DNA of 64,000 nucleotides from Teratosphaeria epicoccoides (taxonomy: Eukaryota > Ascomycota > Dothideomycetes > Mycosphaerellales > Teratosphaeriaceae): assembly GCA_021401465.1 (NCBI GenBank), contig JADDMT010000037.1, forward strand, positions 186,001 to 250,000, read 5' to 3'. The translations under genes were made by a program, and so were the position numbers. The notes under the pieces are model-generated. The model searched no databases, had not been told where the DNA came from, and saw only the letters and a program-made list of their open reading frames with translations. Positions 23,386 through 33,526 of this stretch are shown piece by piece (positions within the stretch are counted from its first letter, which is position 1; every line of letters starts with the position of its first letter).

Positions 23386-24673
23386 GGCCGATTTGGCAGG
23401 CACCGGCAGCGAGAGACCCACGTCTGAATTGCTCAGGGCGGGATGCTGCGGATCTGGCTTCGAGGGGTCAGGACGAGGAGGCCACGAGTGGGCTTGTTGG
23501 ACGTGGAGGGCTGTGGTCTGCAGGTCGGCCGGCGTGAGCTGGCGGGAAAGCTCAGGTCGCAGGGCAATCGTGATATGGTCGAATCAGCAATGCTGGTGGT
23601 GGTTAGGGAGTGAGACCCAGCGGATGAGCTCTGTACGAGGAAGTCGAATGCAACTGTCAAGGAATGGTGTCTGCCTCGTGAGGCTCTGAATGCTGCCGGA
23701 AGAAATGGGATGGACGGTATGCAGTGGGACGAGATCGGTGTTGAATGGGTTGAGGAAGAAAGCAGGCAGGAAACGCAGATCGGGTCAAGATCTCTATTTA
23801 CCTGCTGCCGTGCTCTGCTCTTACCACGCCAATCATGCCAATGCTGAAGAAGGTGAAGAAGCTCTACAACCTGAAGAAGCCGCCGAGCCGCAGTTTGCTG
23901 CAGGAACAGCACAAGTTACCACACCTCGCCTCCACATCACCTTCCTGGTCGAGAGCTTGCTCCACCTACTCTGCTCCATGCATGCGCCAGACCCGACGCA
24001 GCCAAGCCGGAGGTACCGCGCTGCGGGACCCCGCTAGCGTCGCATGTGTCATTGTGTTCTGGTTGCGCCGCGTACGTCATGTCCGCTTCGGTACCTCCCT
24101 TGTCCTCGACAAATTACCCAATTGGTAAGTATTCCTTCCTCAACATTGAACAAGCTTGCTGTTGGTCGGGCTTCAGATGGAATGGAAGGCACGATGGCTC
24201 TGGCGGTCCACTCTTGCTGTGTCGCGGCATGAGTCACAGACACATCATCCGAAGAGCAGATTTCTTATTGGGTTTGCTTGGAAAGGCCGACAAGCTGACC
24301 ATCTCACCGCCTGCCCCCCCCCCCCCCCAGCGTCTTTTGGCGAATTACTTTCTGTGTGCGGGACCGGCACCGAGACCTGATTCCATACCGTGTCTGTGTC
24401 CTGATATTGCTTGCTGCCTGTAGGATTCGCTTTCCCTGTGTCTAAAAGACTGTGACGGGTCGTATGCAGTAACCGGATGCCCGAGCTACCCGAAACCCCC
24501 GGAGGATCACTGACCCAACGGACACCAGATAACTGCTCGCAATGCCTGTTTTGAACTCCTCGCTGAAAGCAAGATACGGTCAGACTTCTTCGTGCTCTAG
24601 TGCAAGGCCAGACTAAAGCGAGTGTCCTTGCCGACATCCAACACCAGCGCCGCAGACCTTCGTTTCGCTGACA
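23386..24673. other. Intergenic with a poly-C run
   Basis: Upstream of GDB1 and of the GST pseudogene. Open frames here have no domain and no convincing start. A run of 15 C residues lies at about 24315-24329. Confidence 0.45.
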
Positions 24674-25507
24674 ATGGCAACGCCAACAGAGCCATGGGTA
24701 CTGTACGATCTTGCTCGCCGGCCAGACAATACGGGCAAGTGCTCGTGCTGGTCTTTCAATGTCTGGAAGGCTCGTCTGGTCTTGAACTACAAAGGAGTCC
24801 CCTACCGCACGGAATGGGTCAACCACGCCAACATAATTGATAAAGTCAAAGCCACGTGAGAATCCCGGTCACCGCTATCATCTGTGGTTCGATGTGGTGC
24901 TGAGTCTTTGCACAGCGGCATTCAACCCAACACAATACCCCAGAGCGGCTCAGCATACACTGTACCCACCGAGCCACCTTAGTTTTCACGGGCGGACTTG
25001 TTATGCGCGAATCGGCGGAGATCGTTCGAGAAACTGACGAGCTTTACCCTGAGCCACAACTCCCTTTCGACGTCGATCTGGAAGCCAAAGCACAGACGGC
25101 CATTGGAGCTATCGCTGGGCCGGCCACTCATGCCGGAGTATATGTACCGCATCGGCCGCGACATCATTGTCGACGAATCGAGAGAGCAGTTTCTCGAAAC
25201 ACGTGAGGCCAAGTTCGGAATGAGCCTCGAGAAGTTCAAGGAGGTGAGAGGTGGCGAGCAGGCATGGAAAGCGGCAGAGCCGGGTTTCCAGCTTCTGCAG
25301 AAGCTTTTGGCGGAGCATAAGATGGACGAGGGACCTTTCATTCTTGGCAGCAAGATCTGCTATGCGGACTGCATCGTTGCTGCGATGGCCGAGAGTGTGC
25401 GTAGAATTGACGCGGTCATGTTCGAGAAGTGTCGAGCTTACGATCAGTCTTTTGGATGCCTGAGAGACGAATTCGAAAGGCGAGGCTTCATGGGAAAGGA
25501 TGATTAA
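24674..25507 (+). pseudogene. Glutathione S-transferase-like gene with two compensating frameshifts
   Basis: Exon 1 (24674-24855) encodes a GST_N-like start (EPWVLYDLARRPDN, NVWKARLVLNYKGVPYRTEW) and ends at a GTGAGA donor. Exon 2 starts at 24916 with GIQPNTIPQSGSAYTVPT, the expected continuation, then reaches TAG at about 24978-24980. Homology continues in another frame from about 24985 (FTGGLVMRESAEIVRE, ELYPEPQLPFDVDLEAKAQ) and returns to the first frame at about 25122 (PLMPEYMYRIGRDIIVDE) to the stop at 25507. No intron of usable size explains either jump. The gene is therefore broken, or the assembly has two single-base indels. An intact copy would be a cytosolic thioredoxin-fold transferase. 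It differs from the intact GST at 51.7 kb. Confidence 0.75.
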
Positions 25508-25810
25508 AGCCTTGGACTGAGATTGAGGGGACTAAAGCGTTAGAGTAACCTCCATTGTTATACTTGACGGCCGTGTCAATCGAAAGATGCTCTCAATTCC
25601 AGATTCGTCATCTATGTGACCATGGTCGCTTTCTTTATGCTGTTGACTCTGACAGGATCTTTGCTGCTTCATTCTACACTTTCCACTTTCTTTGCGACAG
25701 TCCGTGCACCTATCGATAGCATGTGAAATCACGACCTTGCTTCGCGACAGCAGTCTGGTTGCAAAACGCCCAACACTGCCATATAATTAGGTTTCCATAT
25801 CAGGAATGAC

Positions 25811-27349
25811 ATGGCCACACATGCAGTCGACGTTCCAATGACCAGCGATTCCACGCCTAATGCAAACGAAACCGTCAACTCCAAGGCCAGCACTTTCTTC
25901 AACACACCATCTAAAGCCGTTGCCGGCACACTTGCCATACTACATCTGAAACGAGACGCATCTTTGCCAGTGAGGCTTCGGGAGACAGCCGAAGATGGCT
26001 ATGCAGAGGGCGCCGTAACGAACACCAGATTTGGGAGTTTTCCACATAGCACAATAATTGGGCTGGATTGGGGCAGTCAAGTCAGAGCAAGTAAAGTCGA
26101 TACGGGTACGAGAGGACGGAAAGGGAAGAAAACGAAACAGCAGCAAGATGTCATTCTTGAAGGGGTGACGGCAGAGACTGGTGACGGGAATAGGAAGCGG
26201 ATAATTTCACACGAGCAGGAAGTTGATATACCGGCGAAAAAGCTTAAGCAGCACCACAAGACCGGAGACGCAATGGTGGACTCGCCAAGTGTTCAAGCAG
26301 TAGACGCATTGAGGGCACCCACAGAAGCCGGTTCTGGCTTCATACACATTCTGCAGCCTACGCCTGAGTCGTGGACGTCGTCACTAGATCACCGGACACA
26401 AGTAGTCTACACGCCAGATTACAGCTACGTGCTTCAGCGCCTGAGGGTCAGGCCTGGAAGTACCATCATCGAGGCCGGAGCAGGCAGTGGCAGCTTCACC
26501 CACGCCGCTGCACGAGCGATCTACTCCGGGAAGAAGCAGAACAAGCTAGGCAAAGTCTGTAGCTACGAGTTCCATGCTCCACGCGTCGAAACGTTGCGCC
26601 AAGAGATCGCGGACCATGGTTTAGAAGACGTGGTCAATCTTACCCATCGTGACGTCTGCAACGATGGGTTTCTGCTTCCAGACCGCACCTCTCCCAAGAC
26701 GAATGCGATCTTCCTTGATTTACCAGCTCCATGGCAAGCTCTTCGCCACCTCACGCGCTCGGGACCCTCGCCATTAGATCCGGACACAGATATCCATGTA
26801 TGCACATTCAGCCCTTGTATAGAACAAGTCGTGTCCACAGTCTCCCACCTGCGAAAAGCCGGCTGGACAGAAATACAAATGGTCGAAATACAAAACCATC
26901 GCATCGACGTCCGGCGCGAACAAGTGGGCCTCCGTAACGAAGGCTTGCGAGGCGTCAATGCCGCTGCGGCAACCGTCGAAGAGTCGATCCAAAGGCTAAA
27001 GGAAGTCGACCAAAAGCTGGAGGAGTTCCATGCTGCCAAGAATAGCATTGCGAACGACATCAAAAGTGGCAAGGTCTCCGATGTGAAGAGGCCGAAGAAG
27101 TCTCAGAGCAAGGCTGAGAGGCTGGAGAGGATCAGAAAGGAGGCGGAGGAGAGGGAGACGTACAAGGAGGGTAATCTGGTGCACAGGACGGAGCCGGAAG
27201 TGAAGACTCACACGAGTTATCTGGTGTTTGCGATCTTGCCGAAGGAGTGGAGCGGTGAGGATGAGAGCAAGGCTACTGATGCATGGCCAGTCAACGAAGT
27301 CATGTTCGGCGCAGAAGAGAAGAAGGACGATCAACACAAGGCGACGTGA
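25811..27349 (+). CDS. TRM61: tRNA (adenine58-N1)-methyltransferase catalytic subunit Trm61/Gcd14
   Basis: Intronless, 512 aa. The S-adenosylmethionine fold holds motif I IIEAGAGSGSFTHAAA (about residues 219-234) and the GCD14 motif FLDLPAPWQAL, whose Asp is part of the catalytic site. Upstream, TQVVYTPDYSYVLQRLRV is the usual lead-in to the domain. Extra segments are a Lys-rich linker (about 95-165, GRKGKKTKQQQD) and a charged coiled-coil stretch (KRPKKSQSKAERLERIRKEA) before the last conserved strand (HTSYLVFAILPKEW). Trm61 pairs with Trm6 in the nucleus to make m1A58 in the T-loop of tRNAs, including initiator tRNA. ATG 25811 is the first in frame. Confidence 0.96.
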   Translation: MATHAVDVPMTSDSTPNANETVNSKASTFFNTPSKAVAGTLAILHLKRDASLPVRLRETAEDGYAEGAVTNTRFGSFPHSTIIGLDWGSQVRASKVDTGTRGRKGKKTKQQQDVILEGVTAETGDGNRKRIISHEQEVDIPAKKLKQHHKTGDAMVDSPSVQAVDALRAPTEAGSGFIHILQPTPESWTSSLDHRTQVVYTPDYSYVLQRLRVRPGSTIIEAGAGSGSFTHAAARAIYSGKKQNKLGKVCSYEFHAPRVETLRQEIADHGLEDVVNLTHRDVCNDGFLLPDRTSPKTNAIFLDLPAPWQALRHLTRSGPSPLDPDTDIHVCTFSPCIEQVVSTVSHLRKAGWTEIQMVEIQNHRIDVRREQVGLRNEGLRGVNAAAATVEESIQRLKEVDQKLEEFHAAKNSIANDIKSGKVSDVKRPKKSQSKAERLERIRKEAEERETYKEGNLVHRTEPEVKTHTSYLVFAILPKEWSGEDESKATDAWPVNEVMFGAEEKKDDQHKAT

Positions 27350-29281
27350 TCTGCCCTTGAGAGACTGACACGTCAGAGTGGGTGTTGTCGTGTAAGCTTA
27401 CAGCAAAGCCAAGCCAATGCTTTGCATGTCTGTCGGCCTTGTGGTCTTGCGCGACAACGTACTGGCTTGCGCTACTGCTTGCACTTTCGATCGCATCGTC
27501 TCTTGCGTTTGATCGCCCGCGTGAACTCTTGTCGCTGTGCGCATCTGCCACCTCAAGCCACTGCTGTCCCCACTGTGGCCTTCCGGACTGTATAATGGCC
27601 ACACATCGAGACACGAGAGTGAGGACTGCATGTGATTGTCTATTTCATGAGTTGCTACACTCTGACAAGCAGCAGGAAAGCATCCGCCAGCCTTCGAAAG
27701 CTTCGGCACAGGACACTCCAAATCTGACCCTGCTGGACAGTCACCCGGCACCTCAAATCCTACTGTCCAGGAAACAGCTGCATCTTACTCTCCTTCGGCA
27801 AAACCTTCAGCGCTGCCCAGAGCAGTCTCGTCTCATCGTCGTTCAAATCAAGGGCCTGCGATGAGATGAGTGGGACCTGCGCCACGTGTGTGGTTTGCCC
27901 ACTGGGCCGCCAGCTCCTCGCGGTCTCTTGGGTTTCTGATGCCCATGACCTTTGGCGTTACAGTATTGAAAAAGGTCCAAACAGCCGTAGGAAGCTTGCG
28001 GGGACGCCAGATCCCAAAGTCAGGCTGGTGCCACTGCTGTGGCGGCGGATACTGCAGGAATTTGCACATGTCGACTTGCGATCGGCTCCTTCTGCGTGCT
28101 CCTGCTGCCAGGAGCACAAGCTTCGTATTGCTTATTTCGCACGATCCTGCTCCAATGTGCCTCGCCCTCGGATTCAAGTGATGCATTCGAGTGTCGTGTT
28201 CACATGTCGCGATTGACTGTCAGGGAGCCAATACTTTCGCATTCGTCATTCATGGTTGTGTACTAAGTCGTGAGGCGACTTCAGTCCCGTGTTACATCCT
28301 CAGAGGCTTGCTTCGACAGCCGTCACGCCAGCCCTCTCGTCTACCGAGGACAAATCGTGCGAGCGAGGTGCTGAATCCACATCGGGTGCCGGACTAGACA
28401 CGAGTGAAACCACGATGCATCGTCGGTCTCGATCACAAACTCCAGCCGCAAGCACATCCTCGACAGTCCCGATTCCAGATTTCTTCACAGCCCCAAGCTC
28501 CCCAAGCAGCGGTGAATGTACCACCATCGATGACCCTCCGTCCTGTGCGCCAGCAAATGCTGCCTTGACCGCAACGGCCACGAGGTCGCCTGCTGCCAAC
28601 CGAGTTCTGTGCTAATCTGCAGCAGTCACCAACTCACTTCCATCCGCCTCCGACCCGTTCGACGTCAGTGGCGCTCAATACGTTCCGAATGTCGGGCTGC
28701 GAACATGCCGAATCAAGTAGGCGATCAGGAATATCGCTAGGAGCATGGGTGCAACTTGGCTGTGAGAAAAGGGTACCTACCTCTAGATGTGTGGAGCTGT
28801 GGGAAAGGTGGGAGACGAGAGAATGGGAACGGCAGGAATTGGATAGGACAGAGGAGAGGATAATGTGCGAGCAGCGCATGTGGGAGGAGCAGAAATGCAG
28901 CAAAAGCAAGTGGTGGCGAAGCGACGACAAATGCCTTCACGGGACCGCGATCCTGTGACGGACCAGGACTATCACCACGGCCGAATTTGTAGCATGGGGC
29001 CTTGTCGAGGACGGTAGGCAAAAGGAGCAACATGGTTGTAGTGAGCTTGCCAACAGTATAAAGGGGGAGTAGTTGAAGCGCTTCAGTGCTTATGCGCACA
29101 TCCTAAGAGCAGCTGTAGCGCCTCTGGTGACCTAGTCGGGGTCTGGCGGGGGCCCAAAGCAACGCGCAAAAGAGCCGCAGCATTTTTGCGTCACGCCAGC
29201 GAGTCCAGCTGCGACCGGTCCACGGCATGACTCATTGAAAAGGTGCTACTTACTGAGATGCGTCAACCATCTTCATGCCAC
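27350..29281. other. Gene-poor interval with an unassigned coding-like stretch
   Basis: On the minus strand, 28069-27848 reads MCKFLQYPPPQQWHQPDFG, then WRPRKLPTAVWTFFNTV. A second frame ends at TAG 27762-27760 with ALDLNDDETRLLWAALKVLP. Both have ordinary protein composition and could be two exons of a small gene (a GT lies after the TVTPK codons and a CGCAG precedes ALDLN), but no family is recognised. The rest (28.2-29.2 kb) holds only weak open frames. Confidence 0.25.
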
Positions 29282-30391
29282 CTAGACCTTCCAGACGACG
29301 ACTCTGCCGTCGACGCCACCAGTGCTGACCTGCCCGACCTGCCCGCCGATCTCCTGATAGCTTCTCATCGTGTTGACGCTGTTCTGATGCACGGTCTTGA
29401 GCTTTGTATCGTCTTGCGTTCCACCAGCGCGGCCCTTGAGGTCCATCGACCTGAACATGTTAAGCGCAGATTCCTCTCTTTGCTCACCAAGACCCGGACG
29501 TCCAGCGTCCAGCTTCTCCAGAGAGCCAGTGAGCTGCCAGCCATTCGAATCACCAGCGAAGCGATAGACACCACAGTCGTAGCCAGCAGCGAGAAGCTCG
29601 GTCTCAGATGACCATAGGAGGGAGTTGAAGGGAAGAAGCTGGGTGCTGATAGAAATGACTGCCTGTGGTGGCTGCTCGGGTGCACTTGGATACACGACTG
29701 TCAGGGAAGAGTCGTGAGACACAAACGCCAAAGCATTGCCGGAGGGCGAAAAGGCAACGTCGTGGACCCAGCCGGCCGTTGGGTTGAGATACTCGCCGCA
29801 AACGGTGTTGAAGGGCAGACGCTCGCCCCAGGCGGAGGGCTCAGGCCGCTCATCTGTACCCTTGATGAACGAAGAGAAGACTCGGGCATGCCCATCCGTA
29901 GATCCAGCGGCCAACAGCACAGAGTTCGGATGCCATGCTACGGAGGTGATGGTCGAGCGGAGAGGCTTCTTCAGGTGCTTGGACACCCACCAGTCGTTCT
30001 CTTCTTCGAAATAACAGATCGCAATGATCCTGGCGCCACTGCCCACCGCAAACTTGGTCTCACTCGGACTCCACCGCACACAGGTGGCCGCCCGGTTGAT
30101 TCTCAACAGCACCAATGTAGGCTTCCACTCTCCGCTTTTGCTAGGCTCCCACACATACGCGTTTCGATCTTGGCTGCACGTCACAATCCTGCCGCTCCTT
30201 GGGGCGATGTCAACGCCGGTGATGGTCTTGTCGTGACCGCGGAGCTCATCCTGGAGGCGGAAGGAGCTTCCAGATCGGTGGTACAGCTCGATGTTGTTGT
30301 CGCGGGTCACGGCGAGGGTGCTGCGGTCGGAGGAGAATGAGTGGTCGGCGATCGGGGCATGAAAGAGATGATGGACTTCTGGTGCGGCCAT
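29282..30391 (-). CDS. ARC40: Arp2/3 complex subunit 1 (Arc40/ARPC1)
   Basis: Intronless on the minus strand, 369 aa, a seven-bladed WD40 protein. Typical blocks are HHLFHAPIADHSFSSDRSTL at the start, LRGHDKTITGVDIAPRSGRI, ATCVRWSPSETKFAVGSGAR, STITSVAWHPNSVLLAAGST, VHDVAFSPSGNALAFVSHDS and the last blade ending DGRVVVWKV. ARPC1 is the propeller subunit of the Arp2/3 complex that nucleates branched actin at cortical patches and endocytic sites. The frame is open upstream of the chosen ATG, but MAAPEVHHLF is the family-like start and has an ATGGCC context. Divergent with the U2B''-like gene. Confidence 0.95.
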   Translation of the reverse strand: MAAPEVHHLFHAPIADHSFSSDRSTLAVTRDNNIELYHRSGSSFRLQDELRGHDKTITGVDIAPRSGRIVTCSQDRNAYVWEPSKSGEWKPTLVLLRINRAATCVRWSPSETKFAVGSGARIIAICYFEEENDWWVSKHLKKPLRSTITSVAWHPNSVLLAAGSTDGHARVFSSFIKGTDERPEPSAWGERLPFNTVCGEYLNPTAGWVHDVAFSPSGNALAFVSHDSSLTVVYPSAPEQPPQAVISISTQLLPFNSLLWSSETELLAAGYDCGVYRFAGDSNGWQLTGSLEKLDAGRPGLGEQREESALNMFRSMDLKGRAGGTQDDTKLKTVHQNSVNTMRSYQEIGGQVGQVSTGGVDGRVVVWKV

Positions 30392-30641
30392 GATGACAGC
30401 AGGAGGGGTGAACTCTCGACTGCTGCTTCGAAGATGGAATGTCTCGGCAGCGGGACAGCACAAGTGGGACGCACGTGGACGTTGACGCAGGCGCAAGCCG
30501 CGCGAGTCAGGTTTTATTTGGGTCGCATAGCCACGAGTCAAGCTATGGTAGGTATGATCGCGACATCTAGCAGCTCGCACTCAACCATCACATCGAATTG
30601 GACCGAAGTTTTCAAGCCGTTTCCCCGACCGCTCGATCACC
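30392..30641. promoter_or_regulatory. Shared divergent promoter region of ARC40 and the U2B''-type gene
   Basis: A 250-bp interval between two divergent ATGs must hold both promoters. No TATA box is obvious. Inference from layout. Confidence 0.5.
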
Positions 30642-31217
30642 ATGGCCGCTGCCACTACCTCTGTGCCGCCAAATCAGTCACTGTACCTCCAGAATCTTCC
30701 CGAGAAGCTGCAGAAAGCAGACCTACGCCGCGAACTGTACATGCTCTTCTCCACTTATGGTCCGGTCCTTGATATCACCGCCCTGAAAACGAAAGCGATG
30801 CGCGGACAAGCGCATATCCTCTTCAAAGACATTAATTGCGCGACGCAAGCCCTGCGCGCTTGTCAAGGCTTCGAATTCTTTGGACGAGAGATGAGGATAA
30901 GTTATTCCAAGAACCGGAGTCAGGCATTGGTGAAGATTCTTGGTGGATTCGACGCGGCAGAGAAGGGTGACGGGGAGAAGAAGGCAGACGCACAGCAGAG
31001 TGGAAGTAGCTTTGTGCCTGTACCAGGCCAGGAGGCGCCTCAGGGCATAAACGCATTGCCTCCTCCCCCTGGTCTGCCCGCGAAGGTGCAGCAGCGGGCT
31101 GCTGAGGGTGCGCCAAGCCCTGCTGGCCAGAAGAGGGAGAGAGAGGAAAGCGCCGACGAGGCGCCCATGGATGAGGACAGTGAGGGTGCTATGGAGATGA
31201 GCGATGATGAGGACTAG
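30642..31217 (+). CDS. U1A/U2B''-type snRNP protein, single RRM
   Basis: Intronless, 191 aa. The N-terminal RRM (about residues 12-92) has RNP2 LYLQNLP, then ELYMLFSTYGPVLDI, RNP1 RGQAHILF, and REMRISYSKNRSQ, a close match to the U1A/U2B''/SNF family. The rest is a Pro-rich linker (NALPPPPGLP) and an acidic tail. In this family U2B'' binds U2 snRNA stem-loop IV with U2A'. Yeast Msl1, with one RRM, is the U2B'' counterpart, and the absence of a second RRM points the same way. Nuclear, spliceosomal role inferred from the family. Confidence 0.88.
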   Translation: MAAATTSVPPNQSLYLQNLPEKLQKADLRRELYMLFSTYGPVLDITALKTKAMRGQAHILFKDINCATQALRACQGFEFFGREMRISYSKNRSQALVKILGGFDAAEKGDGEKKADAQQSGSSFVPVPGQEAPQGINALPPPPGLPAKVQQRAAEGAPSPAGQKREREESADEAPMDEDSEGAMEMSDDED

Positions 31218-31446
31218 ATGCTTTGGATGGCGATGAGAGAAGGCCCCAACATGATGGTACGCTCTTTGGGCAGACCTGATGATATTAGCGAGGCGCTTGG
31301 CGCAAATGCAACATCGGAAGCATTAAGGGCTGGCTGTGCGCCAGAACGTTGTGGACCGCGGCGGGACAGCCTTCGAGAGGTGGATGAAAGGCATTCAAGG
31401 GTCGTTTTATGTTCTTGATGGGCGCTTGAAGCACTGTATTGTTCGC

Positions 31447-32209
31447 TCAATCAGCTGTCACTGCCTCGCTCAAGGCCCTCGCGAGCTCCAGAGGCACTTG
31501 CAGCCCAACGCCCGACCCGATGAGTCCCAACCACGCCAACAAGTACTCCACCGGACTCAAATCGTCTCTTCTTTCCCAAATGATGTTGACCATTGCATCA
31601 GCAGTCCGGCACGGATGCGCGAAGTATACTGACAAGCCCGTGATCGGATGATCGGTCATGCTCAGTGCGCCCATAACGCCCACGCTGTCCATCTGACTCC
31701 TGCTCTGCTTTGGGACAAGCAGATCATATAGTTGATCAGCAGACAATGGACCTCTGCCGCCAGGCTCCTTGGCGGCCAGATACAATACCGGAACTTGATA
31801 CGATGGCGAATAGACTATGTCGTAGTCTACTCTGATCACCCGCATGGTGGGCGATGCACGAATCCAAGCCTCTGTGTCCTCTTCATCGATTGTCCTCTCT
31901 GCTTCGTCATGACATGCAGCGGTATGGTCTGTAAACGCAGTTGCGATGGATCTGCTTATGCGCAGATACGGCTCACTCTGCAGCTTCAAATGATCCTTCA
32001 GTTCCAGCTCATTTTCCGAGATCCAAACAACAGAAGCTGAGGTGACATACATTCGTGAGCAGTCTCACATCTTGCCACTCCGCTTCCGGACTGTCAAGTG
32101 CCAGTTCGATCCATGTTTGATGCAGCGACTCAACAGCTTTGTTGAAACATTTCCTGGAAACAAAATTTTGCTCCGGCGACCTGACGAGTGATTCGTCCCG
32201 TTCAGACAT
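31447..32209 (-). CDS. ATG10: Ubiquitin-like-conjugating enzyme Atg10
   Basis: Two exons on the minus strand. Exon 1 is 32209-32051 and the donor is GTATGT. The acceptor is either CAG before 31977 (73-nt intron, 229 aa) or AAG before 31995 (55 nt, 235 aa); both keep frame. The conserved part reads VDYDIVYSPSYQVPVLYLAA, then GALSMTDHPITGLSVYFAHP with the catalytic Cys in HPCRT. The ending is SPVEYLLAWLGLIGSGVGLQ, as in the Atg10/Atg3 fold. Atg10 is the E2-like enzyme that joins Atg12 to Atg5 for autophagosome formation in the cytosol. Exon 1 (KCFNKAVESLHQTWIEL) is less conserved but gives a sensible start at ATG 32209. Confidence 0.88.
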
Positions 32210-33526
32210 GTAGTATGACTCAGGGCTCGGTTAGAGGGCGCGAAGGCGACGCTACTCGCAAGATCCCAAGAAGTGGACGATTGGAAAGACTTCCGGACGC
32301 GCTAGTGGAGGGCTCCGTATTTCGACCTTGGATTAACTTGAAGTCGCTTTCTGATCTTCTCACACCACACTACTAGACCAACTCCCACTGAGTGCAGGAG
32401 GCTCATCTGAGTGTTCCAGAAACCGCGAATACCTGGACGCTTCATGGTGATTCGACTCTGGAGGCCTGACTTCGTATTGACGCCAAAGGGATCCTCACAA
32501 CCATAGGCCATGGCTGTTCAATCTTCTGAGAAAGATTCAAGAGGATCCTCGGCATTCACCGAGGCCAATGTTCAAACACTGGAGCTCATCGACGACGGTA
32601 AAGGCGGGAGCGGCACGAAGGAGTGGCTTTGAGACTGGCTCCAGAACAGCGCGGGACGACGGGCAGAAGTTTCCCGAGAGCCCTTGAAACAGTTGGATGC
32701 TGTAGAGCAAGCTCCCTTGGGCTTTGAAAAAGACGTGGAGACGCAGTGGCATGAATATGCGACATGTTATCTCGCCGTTACACGCCGTTGAGCTCACCGG
32801 AGACAAAGACCTCGGGATCATTGTTGACAATGTCGTGATCCTTCCTCTGCGGACACAACGATAAGCCGCAATGCTATGTGAAGTCTCAGACCTCACAGTC
32901 AATGCTCCTCTGCTCAATTGAGCTTTCAGCAAAGGCGCGAGAGATAATATTCTATCGAACACTGGCAACACTGGCATCTCTTATGCCATCAATGGCAGGT
33001 CGCTTGTGATGGCGTCCTTCCCGCTTGGAACTGCTTGTCAGCATAAGATCGCATGGCCATGTCAAGACTCACGAGCAAGTAGAGGCGTACCTCACTTGGC
33101 TGAAGTGAGCTTGCCACTGGCCAAGCCTGATGCTCTTTTCCGCCCAGATGCTCATTCAGCTGGAGCAGCATGCGAGCAGATATTCGGTCTGCACAGCGCA
33201 ACAGATTTTGGTAAGCTGCTCGGGATGTTAGCGCGGTTCGGTGGTTCTTGAATGTTGAGGTTTTGGCAGCATGTGAAAATCGATGTAGGTTTGCGCTAAT
33301 TTAGCGCTGTGCACTGCATATATTTCAGCAGCGGGATGAGTCCTTTACAAGAGCTGTTTGACCTGCATGTCAAGGGCTGAGCTTCATTACAATACCTCCG
33401 TACCGAGAATCAACTCGAACCATACATTGGCAGACACCGAGGCGTGCCCTGCGTCCTTGGACAAACTTCCACTCCAGACATACGCTCAGTCACATTCAAG
33501 AGCTCTTCAGGATACATGAAATCACC
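32210..33526. other. Intergenic, no supported gene
   Basis: Several mid-sized open frames exist on both strands but none has a recognisable domain, splice structure or consistent coding character. It could be old gene debris. Confidence 0.4.

Noticed and set aside
23433..24128. Open frames on both strands upstream of GDB1
   Set aside because: No domain, starts on non-ATG codons or inside the probable 5' UTR, and composition follows local GC bias.
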